Assembly: GCA_024699325.1 (NCBI GenBank)
Contig: JAILPS010000024.1
Coordinates: 27,405-91,404 of the forward strand
DNA: 64,000 bases
Direction of reading: 5' to 3'
Origin: Lachnospiraceae bacterium
GTDB taxonomy: Bacteria > Bacillota > Clostridia > Lachnospirales > Lachnospiraceae
This document shows, piece after piece, positions 27,146 through 36,065 of the stretch; within the stretch, counting starts at the first letter, position 1, and each line of letters starts with the position of its first letter. The notes beneath the pieces were generated by a model, which was given only the letters and a program-made list of their open reading frames with translations, was not told the origin of the DNA and did not search any database. The position numbers and the translations under genes were made by a program.

Positions 27146-29125
27146 CTAAATCAAATGTCTCTGTTTGCCCCCGACAAATTCAGGGTTATTCACATAGCTC
27201 TCGTACAGATCCCTGATAAAATCGAAATCCTTCGGATCGTTGTAGATCATGAGCTCGCATATTCTCGCCTTGATGGATGGCTGGAAAACGTCGCCTCCTA
27301 TCATGATGCGCTTTACGAAGCGGTTCGTCGGAACATTTTCACTCTGGGCTATCGGGTCTCCGTTGATGTAAATGCGGGCCATCTCCGTGTAGGAGTTGTA
27401 GGTCATAACCACATGCCACCACAGTCCCTTGTCAAGATAACACGTGGTGGTGTCATACCAGCCGTTTACCTCCCTCGAATCCCTGATGCGGTAGGACGCA
27501 TGCCCCTCCCACGCCAGAGGTGAGAAGCTCGCAAAGCCCGTCTCAAACTTCACATATATGGCGGATGCCCATGTGGCCAGCTCCTCAGGGTAGAGCCAGA
27601 AGGCGATGGTGAAGCTGTCGTTTGAGATAGCTCTTGGCTCAAGCTCTAAGAGGTTTCTCTCTATCTCACCTCCGGGGAAGCTGACCGACCTGCTGCCCTT
27701 AAATATTCCTTCCTTAAAAATCACCCTGTCTCCGGAGTATATCATCCTGATACTTCCGTCCTCACTTGCAAGATCAGGCGATGACAGGTCAAAATGATAT
27801 GCCCCCAAAATATTGCTCTTATGCTTGGACGCATAGCGGATAAAGTCATCATTTTCAAGAGGTCTTGAGTAGTAATAGCCCTGTGCAACCTGGCAGCTGC
27901 AGCCTATCAGGAAGTCAACCTGCTCCCTGTTTTCAACGCCCTCCGTGACCACGTTAATCTTTAAATCGCGGCACATGGATATGATGCTTCTGATCACCTG
28001 GCGCCCTCTCATGGTGTTAGAGGACTTGCCCAAAAACTCCTTCGCAAGCTTAACCGTGTCAACCTTCAGATCCTTAAGAAGGTTCAGGGCAGAAAATCCT
28101 GACCCGAAATCGTCAATAGAGACCAAAAAACCTCGGCTCTGAAGCTTCTCAGTCATGGCTATGAGTTCGTTGCTGTCCTTCACAAATATGCTCTCGGTGA
28201 CCTCAAGCTCTAACTCCTCGTACGGTATGCCGTATCTGTCGGCTATCGCGCAGAGTCTGTCCGGCAGATCCTTCTCGTAAATATGCGCCCTCGAGAGGTT
28301 CACGCTTATTACGAGGTTTCCAAAAATCGTGTCCCTCCAGCCGGACTTAAGCCTGCAGGCCTCCTCGAATATGTACATGTCAAGCTTCGATATGAAGCCG
28401 TTTCGCTCAAACACAGGAATGTAGGTGTCCGGGAAATATATGTCCGTCCCGTGAATCCACCGGGACAGCGCCTCCGCTCCCACAATCTCGCTGGTCACCA
28501 TGTTGACCTTGGGCTGAAACAGCACCTCAAACTCCCTGTCCGCGAGTCCCTGCTTCATATTCCTCTCAATATTTCTGGCCAGGCTCAAGGTCTTATCCTG
28601 CTCATTATAGAAGGTAAATGTGCCCTTGCCGCCGTCCTTGGAGGTGTACATGGCGCTGTCGCAGTGTGAGAGAATGTCGTCAGGCGTCCCGTTATAGACC
28701 TGATCCATGGCGATGCCTATGCTCATGGACACGAGGGACAAAATATCCTGCCTCATCTGAATGCCTGCCATGTTTTTGATAAGCTCATCGGCAATGTGAG
28801 CCACCTCCTCGCGGTCCATATCTCCGTCCATGAGGACCACAAACTCGTCGCCGCCAATCCTCGCCACGAAGCCCGGCACGTACTTTCCAATATATTCAGA
28901 CACCTTCACAAGGAACTCATCGCCGCGGCTGTGCCCGTAGATATCGTTGATTCTCTTGAAGTTGTCGATATCTATGTACATGGCTGTAAGCTTCGCGCCG
29001 TCGCCGAGCTCCTCGCAAAAACTGTATAATCCTCTTCTGTTTGCCAGTCCCGTCAGATAATCGCAGCCCGCAGGATTATCCGCCAGAAATCTCTTAATAT
29101 TGTCTATACCAAACCTGTCATCCAT
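27146..29125 (-). CDS. GGDEF-EAL protein with C-terminal LamG domain
   Basis: A 659-residue protein without signal peptide or membrane helices. The GGDEF domain (about 22-175) has an intact GGDEF at 91-95. The EAL domain (about 185-435) has EAL at 218-220, NLS at 276-278, ELEVTES near 305-312, DDFGSGF at 338-344, Lys359 and QGYYYSRP. The Asp that usually follows the IxK lysine is Ala. Residues about 441-650 form a concanavalin/LamG-like sandwich (FTIAFWLYP, HVVMTYN, IYINGDPI). It should make and/or break c-di-GMP inside the cell. ATG at 29125 follows AGAGGACAATGT. LamG domains are normally extracellular, so its cytoplasmic placement here is unusual. Confidence 0.88.
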   Translation of the reverse strand: MDDRFGIDNIKRFLADNPAGCDYLTGLANRRGLYSFCEELGDGAKLTAMYIDIDNFKRINDIYGHSRGDEFLVKVSEYIGKYVPGFVARIGGDEFVVLMDGDMDREEVAHIADELIKNMAGIQMRQDILSLVSMSIGIAMDQVYNGTPDDILSHCDSAMYTSKDGGKGTFTFYNEQDKTLSLARNIERNMKQGLADREFEVLFQPKVNMVTSEIVGAEALSRWIHGTDIYFPDTYIPVFERNGFISKLDMYIFEEACRLKSGWRDTIFGNLVISVNLSRAHIYEKDLPDRLCAIADRYGIPYEELELEVTESIFVKDSNELIAMTEKLQSRGFLVSIDDFGSGFSALNLLKDLKVDTVKLAKEFLGKSSNTMRGRQVIRSIISMCRDLKINVVTEGVENREQVDFLIGCSCQVAQGYYYSRPLENDDFIRYASKHKSNILGAYHFDLSSPDLASEDGSIRMIYSGDRVIFKEGIFKGSRSVSFPGGEIERNLLELEPRAISNDSFTIAFWLYPEELATWASAIYVKFETGFASFSPLAWEGHASYRIRDSREVNGWYDTTTCYLDKGLWWHVVMTYNSYTEMARIYINGDPIAQSENVPTNRFVKRIMIGGDVFQPSIKARICELMIYNDPKDFDFIRDLYESYVNNPEFVGGKQRHLI

Positions 29126-29184
29126 ACATTGTCCTCTTGTAGAATCCTTTGAATATATTTTTACGAAGCATAATATATGGTTTA

Positions 29185-29213
29185 AGTATAGCAAAAACGC
29201 ATTGTCAATTCAA
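29185..29213 (-). promoter_or_regulatory. Promoter of the GGDEF-EAL-LamG gene
   Basis: On the minus strand TTGAAT and TATACT are 17 bases apart, with an extended TGC just before the -10 box, about 60 bases before the start. Confidence 0.6.
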
Positions 29214-29256
29214 TAATACATCTATTAAATTTTATCTAAAACAGCCCCTCCTGTAA

Positions 29257-30039
29257 TCAGTTGCCTCTTACAGTTATGTCTCCTGTGGTCGTGTGAACTG
29301 TAAATGTTCTGCTAGTATCCGCGCTTAGCGTGTACTTGTTATCATACTCCTTGCCGTCAATCTCAACATCTCCTGTGACGGTCTTAAGTTCTGCGCTTAA
29401 ATCGCTCACACTTCCAGACATAAGCTTGACGCTCACATCGCCCGTGGTGACATAAATCTGTGCATTTTTAACATCAACATTTTCACAAATCACGTCGGAT
29501 GTGGTGCCTGACACATTAATGCCATCCATCTTAGCATCTATAATGCTTACATCGCCTGTAACCACCTTGATATCGCCGGCATAATCCACGCCGTTTATGA
29601 TCACATCGCCTGTAACCACCTTGATTTTGGATTTGTCAAGAGTTTTTGCGGGAACAGTGATTTTAACATAGCGGTTGTTGTCCGCATTAAAATCAATGTT
29701 TATCCATGTCGTCACTTCGTCCTTCTCAGTGATGTGCAACACGCCATCCTTAACCTCTATGCTGTCTATCGCGCTCTCAGGAAGCTTATACTCTACCATG
29801 TATTTGTCGCCAACGCTTATGGTCACATCAGCCGTGATAATGGATAAGTCAACCCCCGAAAAACCGTCAAATTCAACCTCTCCTGAGACATATTTAGTCT
29901 CTGCATCCACAAATCTTAACTTCTTCCAGTCAAATGCCATCGCTTTACTTCCTCCCATACTTAATCCAACAGCCATAAAACTACCGCCTGCAACAACAAG
30001 CAGCACAGCTAAAACCAGCCATATTTTTGTACCCTTCAT
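29257..30039 (-). CDS. DUF4097-type beta-repeat membrane-anchored protein
   Basis: A 260-residue protein with one N-terminal membrane helix (WLVLAVLLVVAGGSFMAVG) and an outward beta-helix made of repeated VTGDV-type strands, matching the DUF4097 family. GGAGAAGATT precedes the ATG at 30039. It overlaps or abuts the DUF1700 gene and belongs to the PadR-DUF1700-DUF4097 operon, a set widely seen in Firmicutes and linked to envelope stress or signalling. Its molecular role is not established. Confidence 0.85.
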   Translation of the reverse strand: MKGTKIWLVLAVLLVVAGGSFMAVGLSMGGSKAMAFDWKKLRFVDAETKYVSGEVEFDGFSGVDLSIITADVTISVGDKYMVEYKLPESAIDSIEVKDGVLHITEKDEVTTWINIDFNADNNRYVKITVPAKTLDKSKIKVVTGDVIINGVDYAGDIKVVTGDVSIIDAKMDGINVSGTTSDVICENVDVKNAQIYVTTGDVSVKLMSGSVSDLSAELKTVTGDVEIDGKEYDNKYTLSADTSRTFTVHTTTGDITVRGN

Positions 30040-30053
30040 AATCTTCTCCTGTA

Positions 30054-30659
30054 TCATATCCCTGTACTATTCATGTTTCTTACTCTCTTTGAGGCTCCTC
30101 TTCTCACAACCCCCGATATAACCGCGGCAAAAACCTTCGCAATCAGGCCTGTAAAAAGCATAAACAACACTCCCACACCTGTGCACACAAGACCTGCGCC
30201 AAGGACGATAAACTTAGAGCCTAAGCCCACTGCCAGCAGCGAAAGCACGGCAACCGCCACTCCCACAACTATGCATGTCACGGCCGTCACGCCAAATGCA
30301 AACACAACCGAGCCCAAAACAATTAGAAGTGCCACGAAAAGCACCACCATGACGATAACCAAGGGAAGTGCAATCGGCGCTGCAAATATTCCCAAAAGCA
30401 CCAGCTTTAGCACACTGCCCACGCTCTTGGCGCTTCTTCTGTCGTAGTTTTCATCGTCCATAACCCTCTGGGTCGTCTGCGCGATTATCTCAAAAGCCAC
30501 CTCCTTAGGTGTGCCTATGCGCATGCACACATCCTCCCCGGGCGCCAGATTCATGTCATCTATGTATTCGTAGTAATAATCCAGCGCATCTCTTTTGTCA
30601 TCCTCAGGCAGACGCCTGAGACGGTACTCAAGCTCACTCATAAAAGCCTGCTTATCCAT
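30054..30659 (-). CDS. DUF1700 (HAAS-domain) membrane protein
   Basis: A 201-residue protein. The N-terminal 80 residues form the helical HAAS/DUF1700 domain (MDKQAFMSELEYRLRRLPEDDKRDALDYYYEYIDD region), followed by about four membrane helices at 95-185. It overlaps the PadR regulator gene by eight bases, with GGGAGG upstream of its ATG, so the two are coupled. In such operons the HAAS domain is thought to link the PadR regulator to the membrane; that link is inferred here. Confidence 0.88.
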   Translation of the reverse strand: MDKQAFMSELEYRLRRLPEDDKRDALDYYYEYIDDMNLAPGEDVCMRIGTPKEVAFEIIAQTTQRVMDDENYDRRSAKSVGSVLKLVLLGIFAAPIALPLVIVMVVLFVALLIVLGSVVFAFGVTAVTCIVVGVAVAVLSLLAVGLGSKFIVLGAGLVCTGVGVLFMLFTGLIAKVFAAVISGVVRRGASKRVRNMNSTGI

Positions 30660-30969
30660 TGATCCATCCTCCCACTAAATAATCAATCTTTTCCTTGTAT
30701 GCCGTCCATTCATCCCTGAAGAACGCCAACTGTTTTCTTCCCTCATCTGTTATCCTGTAGTACCTTCGGTTTCGCCCCTGATAGGGCTTATCATACACCT
30801 GCAACAGCCCGAACTTCTGTAGTCGCCTGAGCACCGGATAGAGAGTTGACTCAGATATATCCACCACTTCCATCATGCGCTGTGTCAGAGTATAGCCATA
30901 TACATCTTCCTTCTCGACAACTCCCAAAACGCAGGCATCCAGAAGCGGTGCCGTCAGCTGATAAGTCAT
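30652..30969 (-). CDS. PadR-family transcriptional regulator
   Basis: A 105-residue winged-helix protein of PadR subfamily-2 length: helix-turn-helix through VYGYTLTQRMMEVVDISESTLYPVLRRLQ and a wing at NRRYYRITDEG, followed by a short dimer helix. ATG at 30969 has AGGTGGGA upstream; an upstream frame extension lacks such a site. It probably represses its own operon through the near-palindrome that overlaps its promoter. Confidence 0.9.
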   Translation of the reverse strand: MTYQLTAPLLDACVLGVVEKEDVYGYTLTQRMMEVVDISESTLYPVLRRLQKFGLLQVYDKPYQGRNRRYYRITDEGRKQLAFFRDEWTAYKEKIDYLVGGWING

Positions 30970-31012
30970 GTAATCCCACCTTTCCAAATGTTTTATCTGT
31001 TCGACGTATAAT

Positions 31013-31041
31013 ACTATACGACATATAATATTGTTTGTCAA
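31013..31041 (-). promoter_or_regulatory. Promoter and candidate operator of the PadR operon
   Basis: On the minus strand TTGACA and TATAGT are separated by 17 bases. The near-palindrome CGTATAGTATTATACG overlaps the -10 box, a normal place for PadR-type repression. Confidence 0.8.
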
Positions 31042-31078
31042 GCAACATTTATTACATTTACCTTAACATATTTTTTGC

Positions 31079-31109
31079 AAAAAAACTCCAGACCACGAAG
31101 GTCTGAAGC
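31079..31109 (-). terminator. Terminator of the XRE membrane regulator gene
   Basis: CAGACC/GGTCTG hairpin followed on the minus strand by seven T, just after the stop at 31123. Confidence 0.88.
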
Positions 31110-31122
31110 TGTGTGTATATTA

Positions 31123-32124
31123 TTATCTATTTGAGTCCTTGCAAAACGACATGGCAATCATATAAACCACAGGGAAGAGAACTCCCGCAACAGGCCATAT
31201 AATCCAGGTTCTGTCCCAGCCGTCAGTCATAAAACTCACGCCCAGAAAAATCGCGGTGGCCAGCATCCAGTAGATACCGCTCACCCTCGACAAAAAAGGG
31301 CTTTTTTTCTTGTTGGCAACGGAGTAATCCTCCTCCTGCAAAAGCTTCTTGAATGCATCCATCTTGGCGCCTGCTCTGACTAAAAGGTTTACGGCAAAGC
31401 TCACCATCACAAGAAGAAGGCTCACCATAAACAGTGTTGTGTACTCAGGAGCTCCCAGAAGCGATGTGGCGATAAGGGGAACAGGGCTTACGATACAAAT
31501 GATTACGCCGAGGGCAGTGAGAGTTGTGCATGGCTGCTCAAACGCTCTCTTCTTATCCATAACCATACCTGTCACGCCGTACATGGTCTCGATTGGGCTG
31601 TTTTCAAGATATTCGAATCTCTTGAGCTTCGCTCCGTCCACTATGAACACAAAAACCGCCACGGCCACAAGCATGAGGATGGCAACCACGCCCACGCCCG
31701 CCATGATGTCCTCGCTAAATCCAAGCCCGGGTATCTGGCTGATGGCCAGACACAGAAGCAGTATCGCAGGACCTAATATGCATAGGCTCACCGCATTGGC
31801 GCGTCTTGGAATGCACGAAAACTCTGTGTCAATGAAGGCATTGGCCTCCTCCATGGAGACTAAAACCGCCTGGCTGTTCTCTGGATATGCTATATCGTCC
31901 ACAACTGCAGGAGCCTTGTCAGCCTCTATCTCGTCCTTTAAGAGGTAGTCCGTGCTCACCCCGAAGATCTGCGCCATGGCGATTATTTTCTGAATGTCGG
32001 GCACTGACTGTGCGCCCTCCCACTTGGATATGGACTGTCTGGAGACTGAGAGCTTCTCAGCCAATTCCTCCTGTGACCATCCGTTCTTTTTTCTCTCGTT
32101 GATTATCTTGTCTGCTAAAATCAT
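31123..32124 (-). CDS. XRE-family regulator fused to membrane domain
   Basis: A 333-residue protein. Residues 1-65 are a lambda-repressor-like helix-turn-helix (WSQEELAEKLSVSRQSISKWE, then STDYLLKDE). Residues about 115-330 contain six or so hydrophobic helices arranged in three pairs. GGAAAGGAAAAT precedes the ATG at 32124. Membrane-tethered XRE proteins of this kind are common in Lachnospiraceae; the signal they sense is unknown. A 15-base palindrome upstream may be its own operator. Confidence 0.88.
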   Translation of the reverse strand: MILADKIINERKKNGWSQEELAEKLSVSRQSISKWEGAQSVPDIQKIIAMAQIFGVSTDYLLKDEIEADKAPAVVDDIAYPENSQAVLVSMEEANAFIDTEFSCIPRRANAVSLCILGPAILLLCLAISQIPGLGFSEDIMAGVGVVAILMLVAVAVFVFIVDGAKLKRFEYLENSPIETMYGVTGMVMDKKRAFEQPCTTLTALGVIICIVSPVPLIATSLLGAPEYTTLFMVSLLLVMVSFAVNLLVRAGAKMDAFKKLLQEEDYSVANKKKSPFLSRVSGIYWMLATAIFLGVSFMTDGWDRTWIIWPVAGVLFPVVYMIAMSFCKDSNR

Positions 32125-32188
32125 ATTTTCCTTTCCCGGCCTTCGCCGCAAACATTTTGCTTAAGCTAGGCAAAATATAGCGTATTAT

Positions 32189-32238
32189 GCGGTTGCAGAC
32201 CACCAATTTAGCTTTTCAAATGCGCAACCGGCGGTTGC
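32189..32238. promoter_or_regulatory. Candidate operator repeats upstream of the XRE gene
   Basis: A perfect palindrome GCAACCGGCGGTTGC (32224-32238) is accompanied by a further half-site GCGGTTGC at 32189-32196. A TATATT -10-like box lies just downstream in the direction of the XRE gene. Confidence 0.5.
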
Positions 32239-32264
32239 AACTGTGGAGAAAGTATAATTATCGT

Positions 32265-32423
32265 CTAAAAATTGTCGTTTTTGTGCCTCCTCGGACATGA
32301 TGAACAGTCATTTCCCGAGCAGCCACTGCATTTGCCGCTCTTAAGATCCTTGATGCTCTTAATGACCGCAGCCACAATGATAAGGGCCACAACCCCCAGA
32401 AGAATATAGTCTACAGGATTCAT
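32265..32423 (-). CDS. FeoB-associated Cys-rich membrane protein
   Basis: A 52-residue protein: one membrane helix (YILLGVVALIIVAAVIKSI) then a Cys-rich tail with CSGCSGNDCSSCP. This is the layout of the FeoB-associated family encoded after feoB in many Firmicutes. Its ATG at 32423 overlaps the feoB stop (TGATG), so it is translationally coupled. The Cys cluster may handle ferrous iron entering through FeoB; this is inferred. Confidence 0.9.
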   Translation of the reverse strand: MNPVDYILLGVVALIIVAAVIKSIKDLKSGKCSGCSGNDCSSCPRRHKNDNF

Positions 32424-34774
32424 CAGACCACCCCCACAAGTAATCCTATGCATCTGACCAGAAGAGCCGCCAGGTAGGCGACAGCGCACTGCCAGATGAC
32501 AACAATCAGGGCCCATTTGCCGCCCATCTCACGTCTGATCGCCGCGACCGCAGCCACACAGGGAGTGTAGAGAAGCGAGAACACCAGCACGCAGGCTGCA
32601 ACACCCTCTGTGAGCACTCCTGCAACACCGCCGCCTGTCTCAAACAGAACGCTCATGACAGACACCACGCTCTCCTTGGCCATAAAACCTGAGATTAAGG
32701 AGGTCACAATCCTCCAGTCGCCTAATCCCACAGGAGTAAACAGAGGCGCCACAACACCTGCGATGCAGGCGAGCATGCTCTCCCCCTCCTCGCTCACTCT
32801 GTTTAGGCCAAAATCGAAGCTGTTTAAAACCCAGACGACAACCGTGGCCACGAGAATGACAGAGAACGCTCTCTGAAGGAAATCCTTCGCCTTGTCCCAC
32901 AGAAGGTGGGCAACATTTTTGAGCATGGGAAGCCTGTAGTTTGGAAGCTCCATGACAAACGGAACCGCCTCCCCGCTAAATATTGTCTTCTTATATATAA
33001 GCGCCGCCACAATTCCAAACACAATCCCCAGAAAATACAGCCCCGTGATGATAAGCCAGCCGTATGCGGGGAAAAATGCGTCCACGAAGAATGCATAGAT
33101 TGGAAGCTTCGCCGTGCAGCTCATAAAAGGTGTCAGAAGAATGGTCATTCTTCTGTCGCGGTTGCTCGGAAGAGTTCTCGTGGCCATGACAGCCGGAACC
33201 GTGCAGCCAAATCCTATGAGAAGCGGCACAATGCTTCTTCCCGAGAGGCCGATTTTTCGAAGGAGCTTGTCCATGAAGAATGCAACTCTCGCAATATATC
33301 CGCTGTCCTCAAGTATGGACAGGAAGAAAAACATGGTGACGATGACGGGCAGGAAGCTTAAAACACTTCCCACACCCTCTAACATGCCTGAGACTATGAG
33401 GGCGTGTATGTTTTCATTGACATAGGCATCGGTCAGCGCCGCATCCACCCTGTCAGTCACATATCCTATGCCCATGTCCAGAAGCTCCTGAAGCCACGCT
33501 CCTATCACGTTAAATGTCAGGAAGAATATGGCGGCCATCACAGCTATGAACATGGGAAGCGCCGTGTATTTGCCCGTAAGGATCTTGTCGATTCGCTCGT
33601 TTCTGCTTCTTCTTAGCGTCTCGTCAGGTTTTCTGACACACATTTTGCAGACCTTAAATATGAAGCTGTAGCGCATGTCAGCTATGGCAGCGCTTCTGTC
33701 AAGCCCCCTCTCGGTCTCCATTTGCTTCGCGATATGCTCGAGAGTCTCCCGCTCGTTGCCGTCAAGCTTCAGCGCGTCGATAATCAGGCTGTCCCCCTCG
33801 ATTGCCTTCGAGGCGGCAAACCTAAGAGGAAGCCCCGCTAAGAGGGCATGGTCCTCTATCAGATGCATGGCCATGTGAATGCCCCTGTGCACACTTCCGC
33901 CGTTGTCATTTTCGTCGCAGAAATCCGCTCTTCCAGGTCTCTCCTGGTACTTAGCCACGTGCATGGCGTGCTGCATAAGCTCGTCAATTCCCTCGTTCTT
34001 CGCCGCAGATATGGGCACCACGGGAACGCCAAGCATGCTCTCCATTCTGTTTATGTCCACGGTTCCGCCACCGCTTCGAAGCTCGTCCATCATGTTCAGG
34101 GCGATGACCATGGGCACCTCCATCTCGAGAAGCTGCATGGTGAGATACAGATTCCTCTCAATGTTGGTGGCATCGATAATGTTGATAATCGCCTTCGGCT
34201 TCTCCTCAAGCACATGGTTTCTGCTGACAATCTCCTCCTTGGAGTAGGGCGACATGGAATATATTCCCGGCAGATCCGTGATGAGCGCGTTCTTATATCC
34301 CCTGATCGCGCCGTCCTTCCTGTCAACCGTGACTCCAGGGAAGTTTCCCACATGCTGGTTGGCTCCCGTGAGCTCGTTAAACAGCGTGGTTTTGCCGCTG
34401 TTCTGATTGCCCACAAGCGCAAATGTTATCTTCTGCGCATCTCCTAGCACCTCACCGCTGGGCTTAGGCGCAAATTTGCCATCCTCGCCAAAACCCGGAT
34501 GGGCAATATCTGTGAGGTGTCTCTCGCTCTTTTTGGGCTCCTCGCCCTCCGAAATCTTATCCACCCCGATCTTTTCCGCGTCCGCTAAGCGAAGCGTCAG
34601 ATAGTAATCATGTATTCTAATCTCCACGGGATCTCCCATGGGCGCATATTTTACCACGCAGGTTTTAACCCCCGGTATCAGTCCCATGTCGAGAATGTGC
34701 TGCCTAAGCGCGCCATCCCCTCCCACGGTTTTGACTACCGCATAGTCCCCCGGCTTAAGTTCTCTAAGATTCAT
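32423..34774 (-). CDS. feoB: FeoA-FeoB fusion, ferrous iron transporter
   Basis: A 783-residue inner-membrane Fe(II) transporter. Residues 1-75 are an SH3-like FeoA domain (MNLRELKPGDYAVVK, GLIPGVKT). A G domain follows from about 115, with G1 GNQNSGKTTL, G3 DLPGIY and G4 NMMDEL, and then a helical spacer. The membrane part from about 405 contains Gate-type motifs (GFGCTVPAVMATRTL) and a C-terminal domain. FeoA is more often a separate protein. GGAGGCAGA precedes the ATG at 34774. The Cys-rich partner gene follows directly. Confidence 0.95.
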   Translation of the reverse strand: MNLRELKPGDYAVVKTVGGDGALRQHILDMGLIPGVKTCVVKYAPMGDPVEIRIHDYYLTLRLADAEKIGVDKISEGEEPKKSERHLTDIAHPGFGEDGKFAPKPSGEVLGDAQKITFALVGNQNSGKTTLFNELTGANQHVGNFPGVTVDRKDGAIRGYKNALITDLPGIYSMSPYSKEEIVSRNHVLEEKPKAIINIIDATNIERNLYLTMQLLEMEVPMVIALNMMDELRSGGGTVDINRMESMLGVPVVPISAAKNEGIDELMQHAMHVAKYQERPGRADFCDENDNGGSVHRGIHMAMHLIEDHALLAGLPLRFAASKAIEGDSLIIDALKLDGNERETLEHIAKQMETERGLDRSAAIADMRYSFIFKVCKMCVRKPDETLRRSRNERIDKILTGKYTALPMFIAVMAAIFFLTFNVIGAWLQELLDMGIGYVTDRVDAALTDAYVNENIHALIVSGMLEGVGSVLSFLPVIVTMFFFLSILEDSGYIARVAFFMDKLLRKIGLSGRSIVPLLIGFGCTVPAVMATRTLPSNRDRRMTILLTPFMSCTAKLPIYAFFVDAFFPAYGWLIITGLYFLGIVFGIVAALIYKKTIFSGEAVPFVMELPNYRLPMLKNVAHLLWDKAKDFLQRAFSVILVATVVVWVLNSFDFGLNRVSEEGESMLACIAGVVAPLFTPVGLGDWRIVTSLISGFMAKESVVSVMSVLFETGGGVAGVLTEGVAACVLVFSLLYTPCVAAVAAIRREMGGKWALIVVIWQCAVAYLAALLVRCIGLLVGVV

Positions 34775-34813
34775 TCTGCCTCCAAAACTAACCATACTCC
34801 ATACATAAAATAT

Positions 34814-34819
34814 ATCATA
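34814..34819 (-). promoter_or_regulatory. Extended -10 promoter element of feoB
   Basis: TGCTATGAT (extended -10) reads on the minus strand about 40 bases before the ATG. The -35 region is poor. No clear Fur box was seen. Confidence 0.45.
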
Positions 34820-34855
34820 GCACAAATACATCTATTTAAAAACAGAATGTTTCAG

Positions 34856-34891
34856 AAAATAAAAAATCGCAGACCCATAAGGATCTGCGAT
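34856..34891 (-). terminator. Terminator of rplJ-rplL
   Basis: Inverted repeat ATCGCAGA(T/C)CC with its complement, followed on the minus strand by a T-rich run, 30 bases after the rplL stop. Confidence 0.9.
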
Positions 34892-34920
34892 CTGATAATC
34901 TTATAAAGTGTAGGCAATAA

Positions 34921-35283
34921 TTACTTAAGTGTAACCTTTGCGCCCTCAGCCTCAAGCTTAGCCTTGATGTCATCAGCCTCTTCCTTAGAAGCGCCAGCCT
35001 TAACAACCTTAGGAGCGCCATCAACAACGTCCTTAGCTTCCTTAAGACCAAGACCTGTAGCCTCACGTACAACCTTGATAACCTTAACCTTGTTAGGGCC
35101 AACCTCTGTAAGCTCTACGTCGAACTCTGTCTTCTCCTCAGCTGCTGCTGCAGGACCTGCTGCAACTACTGCTACGCCTGCTGCTGCAGATACGCCGAAC
35201 TCTTCCTCACAAGCCTTAACGAGCTCGTTTAACTCTAAAACTGATAACTTCTTAATCTCTTCAATAAACTCTGCTGTTGTCAT
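34921..35283 (-). CDS. rplL: 50S ribosomal protein L7/L12
   Basis: A 120-residue acidic stalk protein: N-terminal dimerisation domain (1-30), an Ala-rich flexible hinge, and the C-terminal factor-binding domain ([37 protein letters not shown]). It recruits translation factors to the ribosome. ATG at 35283 follows GGAGGATAATAAA. It is co-transcribed with rplJ and ends at a strong terminator; rpoB does not follow. Confidence 0.98.
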   Translation of the reverse strand: MTTAEFIEEIKKLSVLELNELVKACEEEFGVSAAAGVAVVAAGPAAAAEEKTEFDVELTEVGPNKVKVIKVVREATGLGLKEAKDVVDGAPKVVKAGASKEEADDIKAKLEAEGAKVTLK

Positions 35284-35351
35284 TTTATTATCCTCCAATT
35301 AAAATTGATTGCGGTCTCATGCCGCCAAATGAAATGTTTTAAGCTGCCAAA

Positions 35352-35846
35352 TTAAGCAACCTCTTCGTTCTTCTCCGCGATCTGCTTGATAACGCGTGCG
35401 AAGTTTGCGATAGGACTCTGGATGCTTCCAAGAAGCTTGCCAAGAAGTACCTCTCTTGAAGGAATTGTAGCGATAAGCTTAATTCCCTTCTCATCATAGT
35501 ATGTGCCGTCTACAACGCCACACTTAAGCTGAAGAGTCTCTGCTGTCTTACCGAACTCTGCGAGTACTCTTGCAGGAGCTGTTGCATCATCCTTAGCGAA
35601 TGCGAATGCTGAAGGGCCGTCAAGCTGACCAGCGAGCTCTGCGAACTCTGTGCCTTCAATAGCACGCTTTACATAAGTATTCTTGTATACCTTGTAAACT
35701 ACTCCGGCCTCTCTTAACTTCTTACGAAGCTCTGTATCCTGAGCAACTGTAAGACCACGGTAATCAGCGACAACAACTGCCTTAGCGCCATCAAGGTTAG
35801 CCTTGATCTCGTCAATGATAGGTGCCTTAACTTCTACCTTTGCCAT
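35352..35846 (-). CDS. rplJ: 50S ribosomal protein L10
   Basis: A 164-residue stalk-base protein that binds 23S rRNA and carries the L7/L12 dimers. The start AKVEVKAPIIDEIKANL and the VVADYRGLTVAQDTELRKKLRE block are typical. AAGGAGG lies seven bases before the ATG. An autoregulatory L10 leader precedes it. Confidence 0.98.
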   Translation of the reverse strand: MAKVEVKAPIIDEIKANLDGAKAVVVADYRGLTVAQDTELRKKLREAGVVYKVYKNTYVKRAIEGTEFAELAGQLDGPSAFAFAKDDATAPARVLAEFGKTAETLQLKCGVVDGTYYDEKGIKLIATIPSREVLLGKLLGSIQSPIANFARVIKQIAEKNEEVA

Positions 35847-35883
35847 GTTTTTACCTCCTTATAAGATTCAGCCGAATTAAAAA

Positions 35884-35990
35884 ACCTCACTGCAAAGACA
35901 GTGAGGAATACAAGTCATATTAACTCATACCTCGGTAGGCGATTAAACTTACGCACAGATGTGCACCTACTGTCTTCGGCTCTCCGTTAA
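35884..35990 (-). ncRNA. L10 leader with terminator hairpin
   Basis: The minus-strand transcript contains the conserved GAGAGCCGAAGACAG and GCCTACCGAGG elements of the ribosomal protein L10 leader (about 35930-35990). A terminator-like hairpin CCTCACTG/CAGTGAGG with T-run follows at 35884-35912. Excess L10 or L10-L12 complex is expected to bind the leader and stop rplJ-rplL transcription. Confidence 0.88.
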
Positions 35991-36004
35991 ACGGAAACGT
36001 GAAG

Positions 36005-36033
36005 ATATTATCACATATGCCCGATGTTGTCAA
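36005..36033 (-). promoter_or_regulatory. Promoter of rplJ-rplL
   Basis: TTGACA and TAATAT are 17 bases apart on the minus strand, immediately upstream of the L10 leader. Confidence 0.85.
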
Positions 36034-36065
36034 GCATTTTTATAAATGTTTTCAGAGGAAGCGCA

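Noticed and set aside
29257..30969. PadR-DUF1700-DUF4097 as a novel system
   Set aside because: This gene trio is widespread in Firmicutes and shows nothing unusual here.
33848..34447. Open frame of 199 codons opposite feoB
   Set aside because: Antisense shadow of the FeoB G domain, with no start signal.
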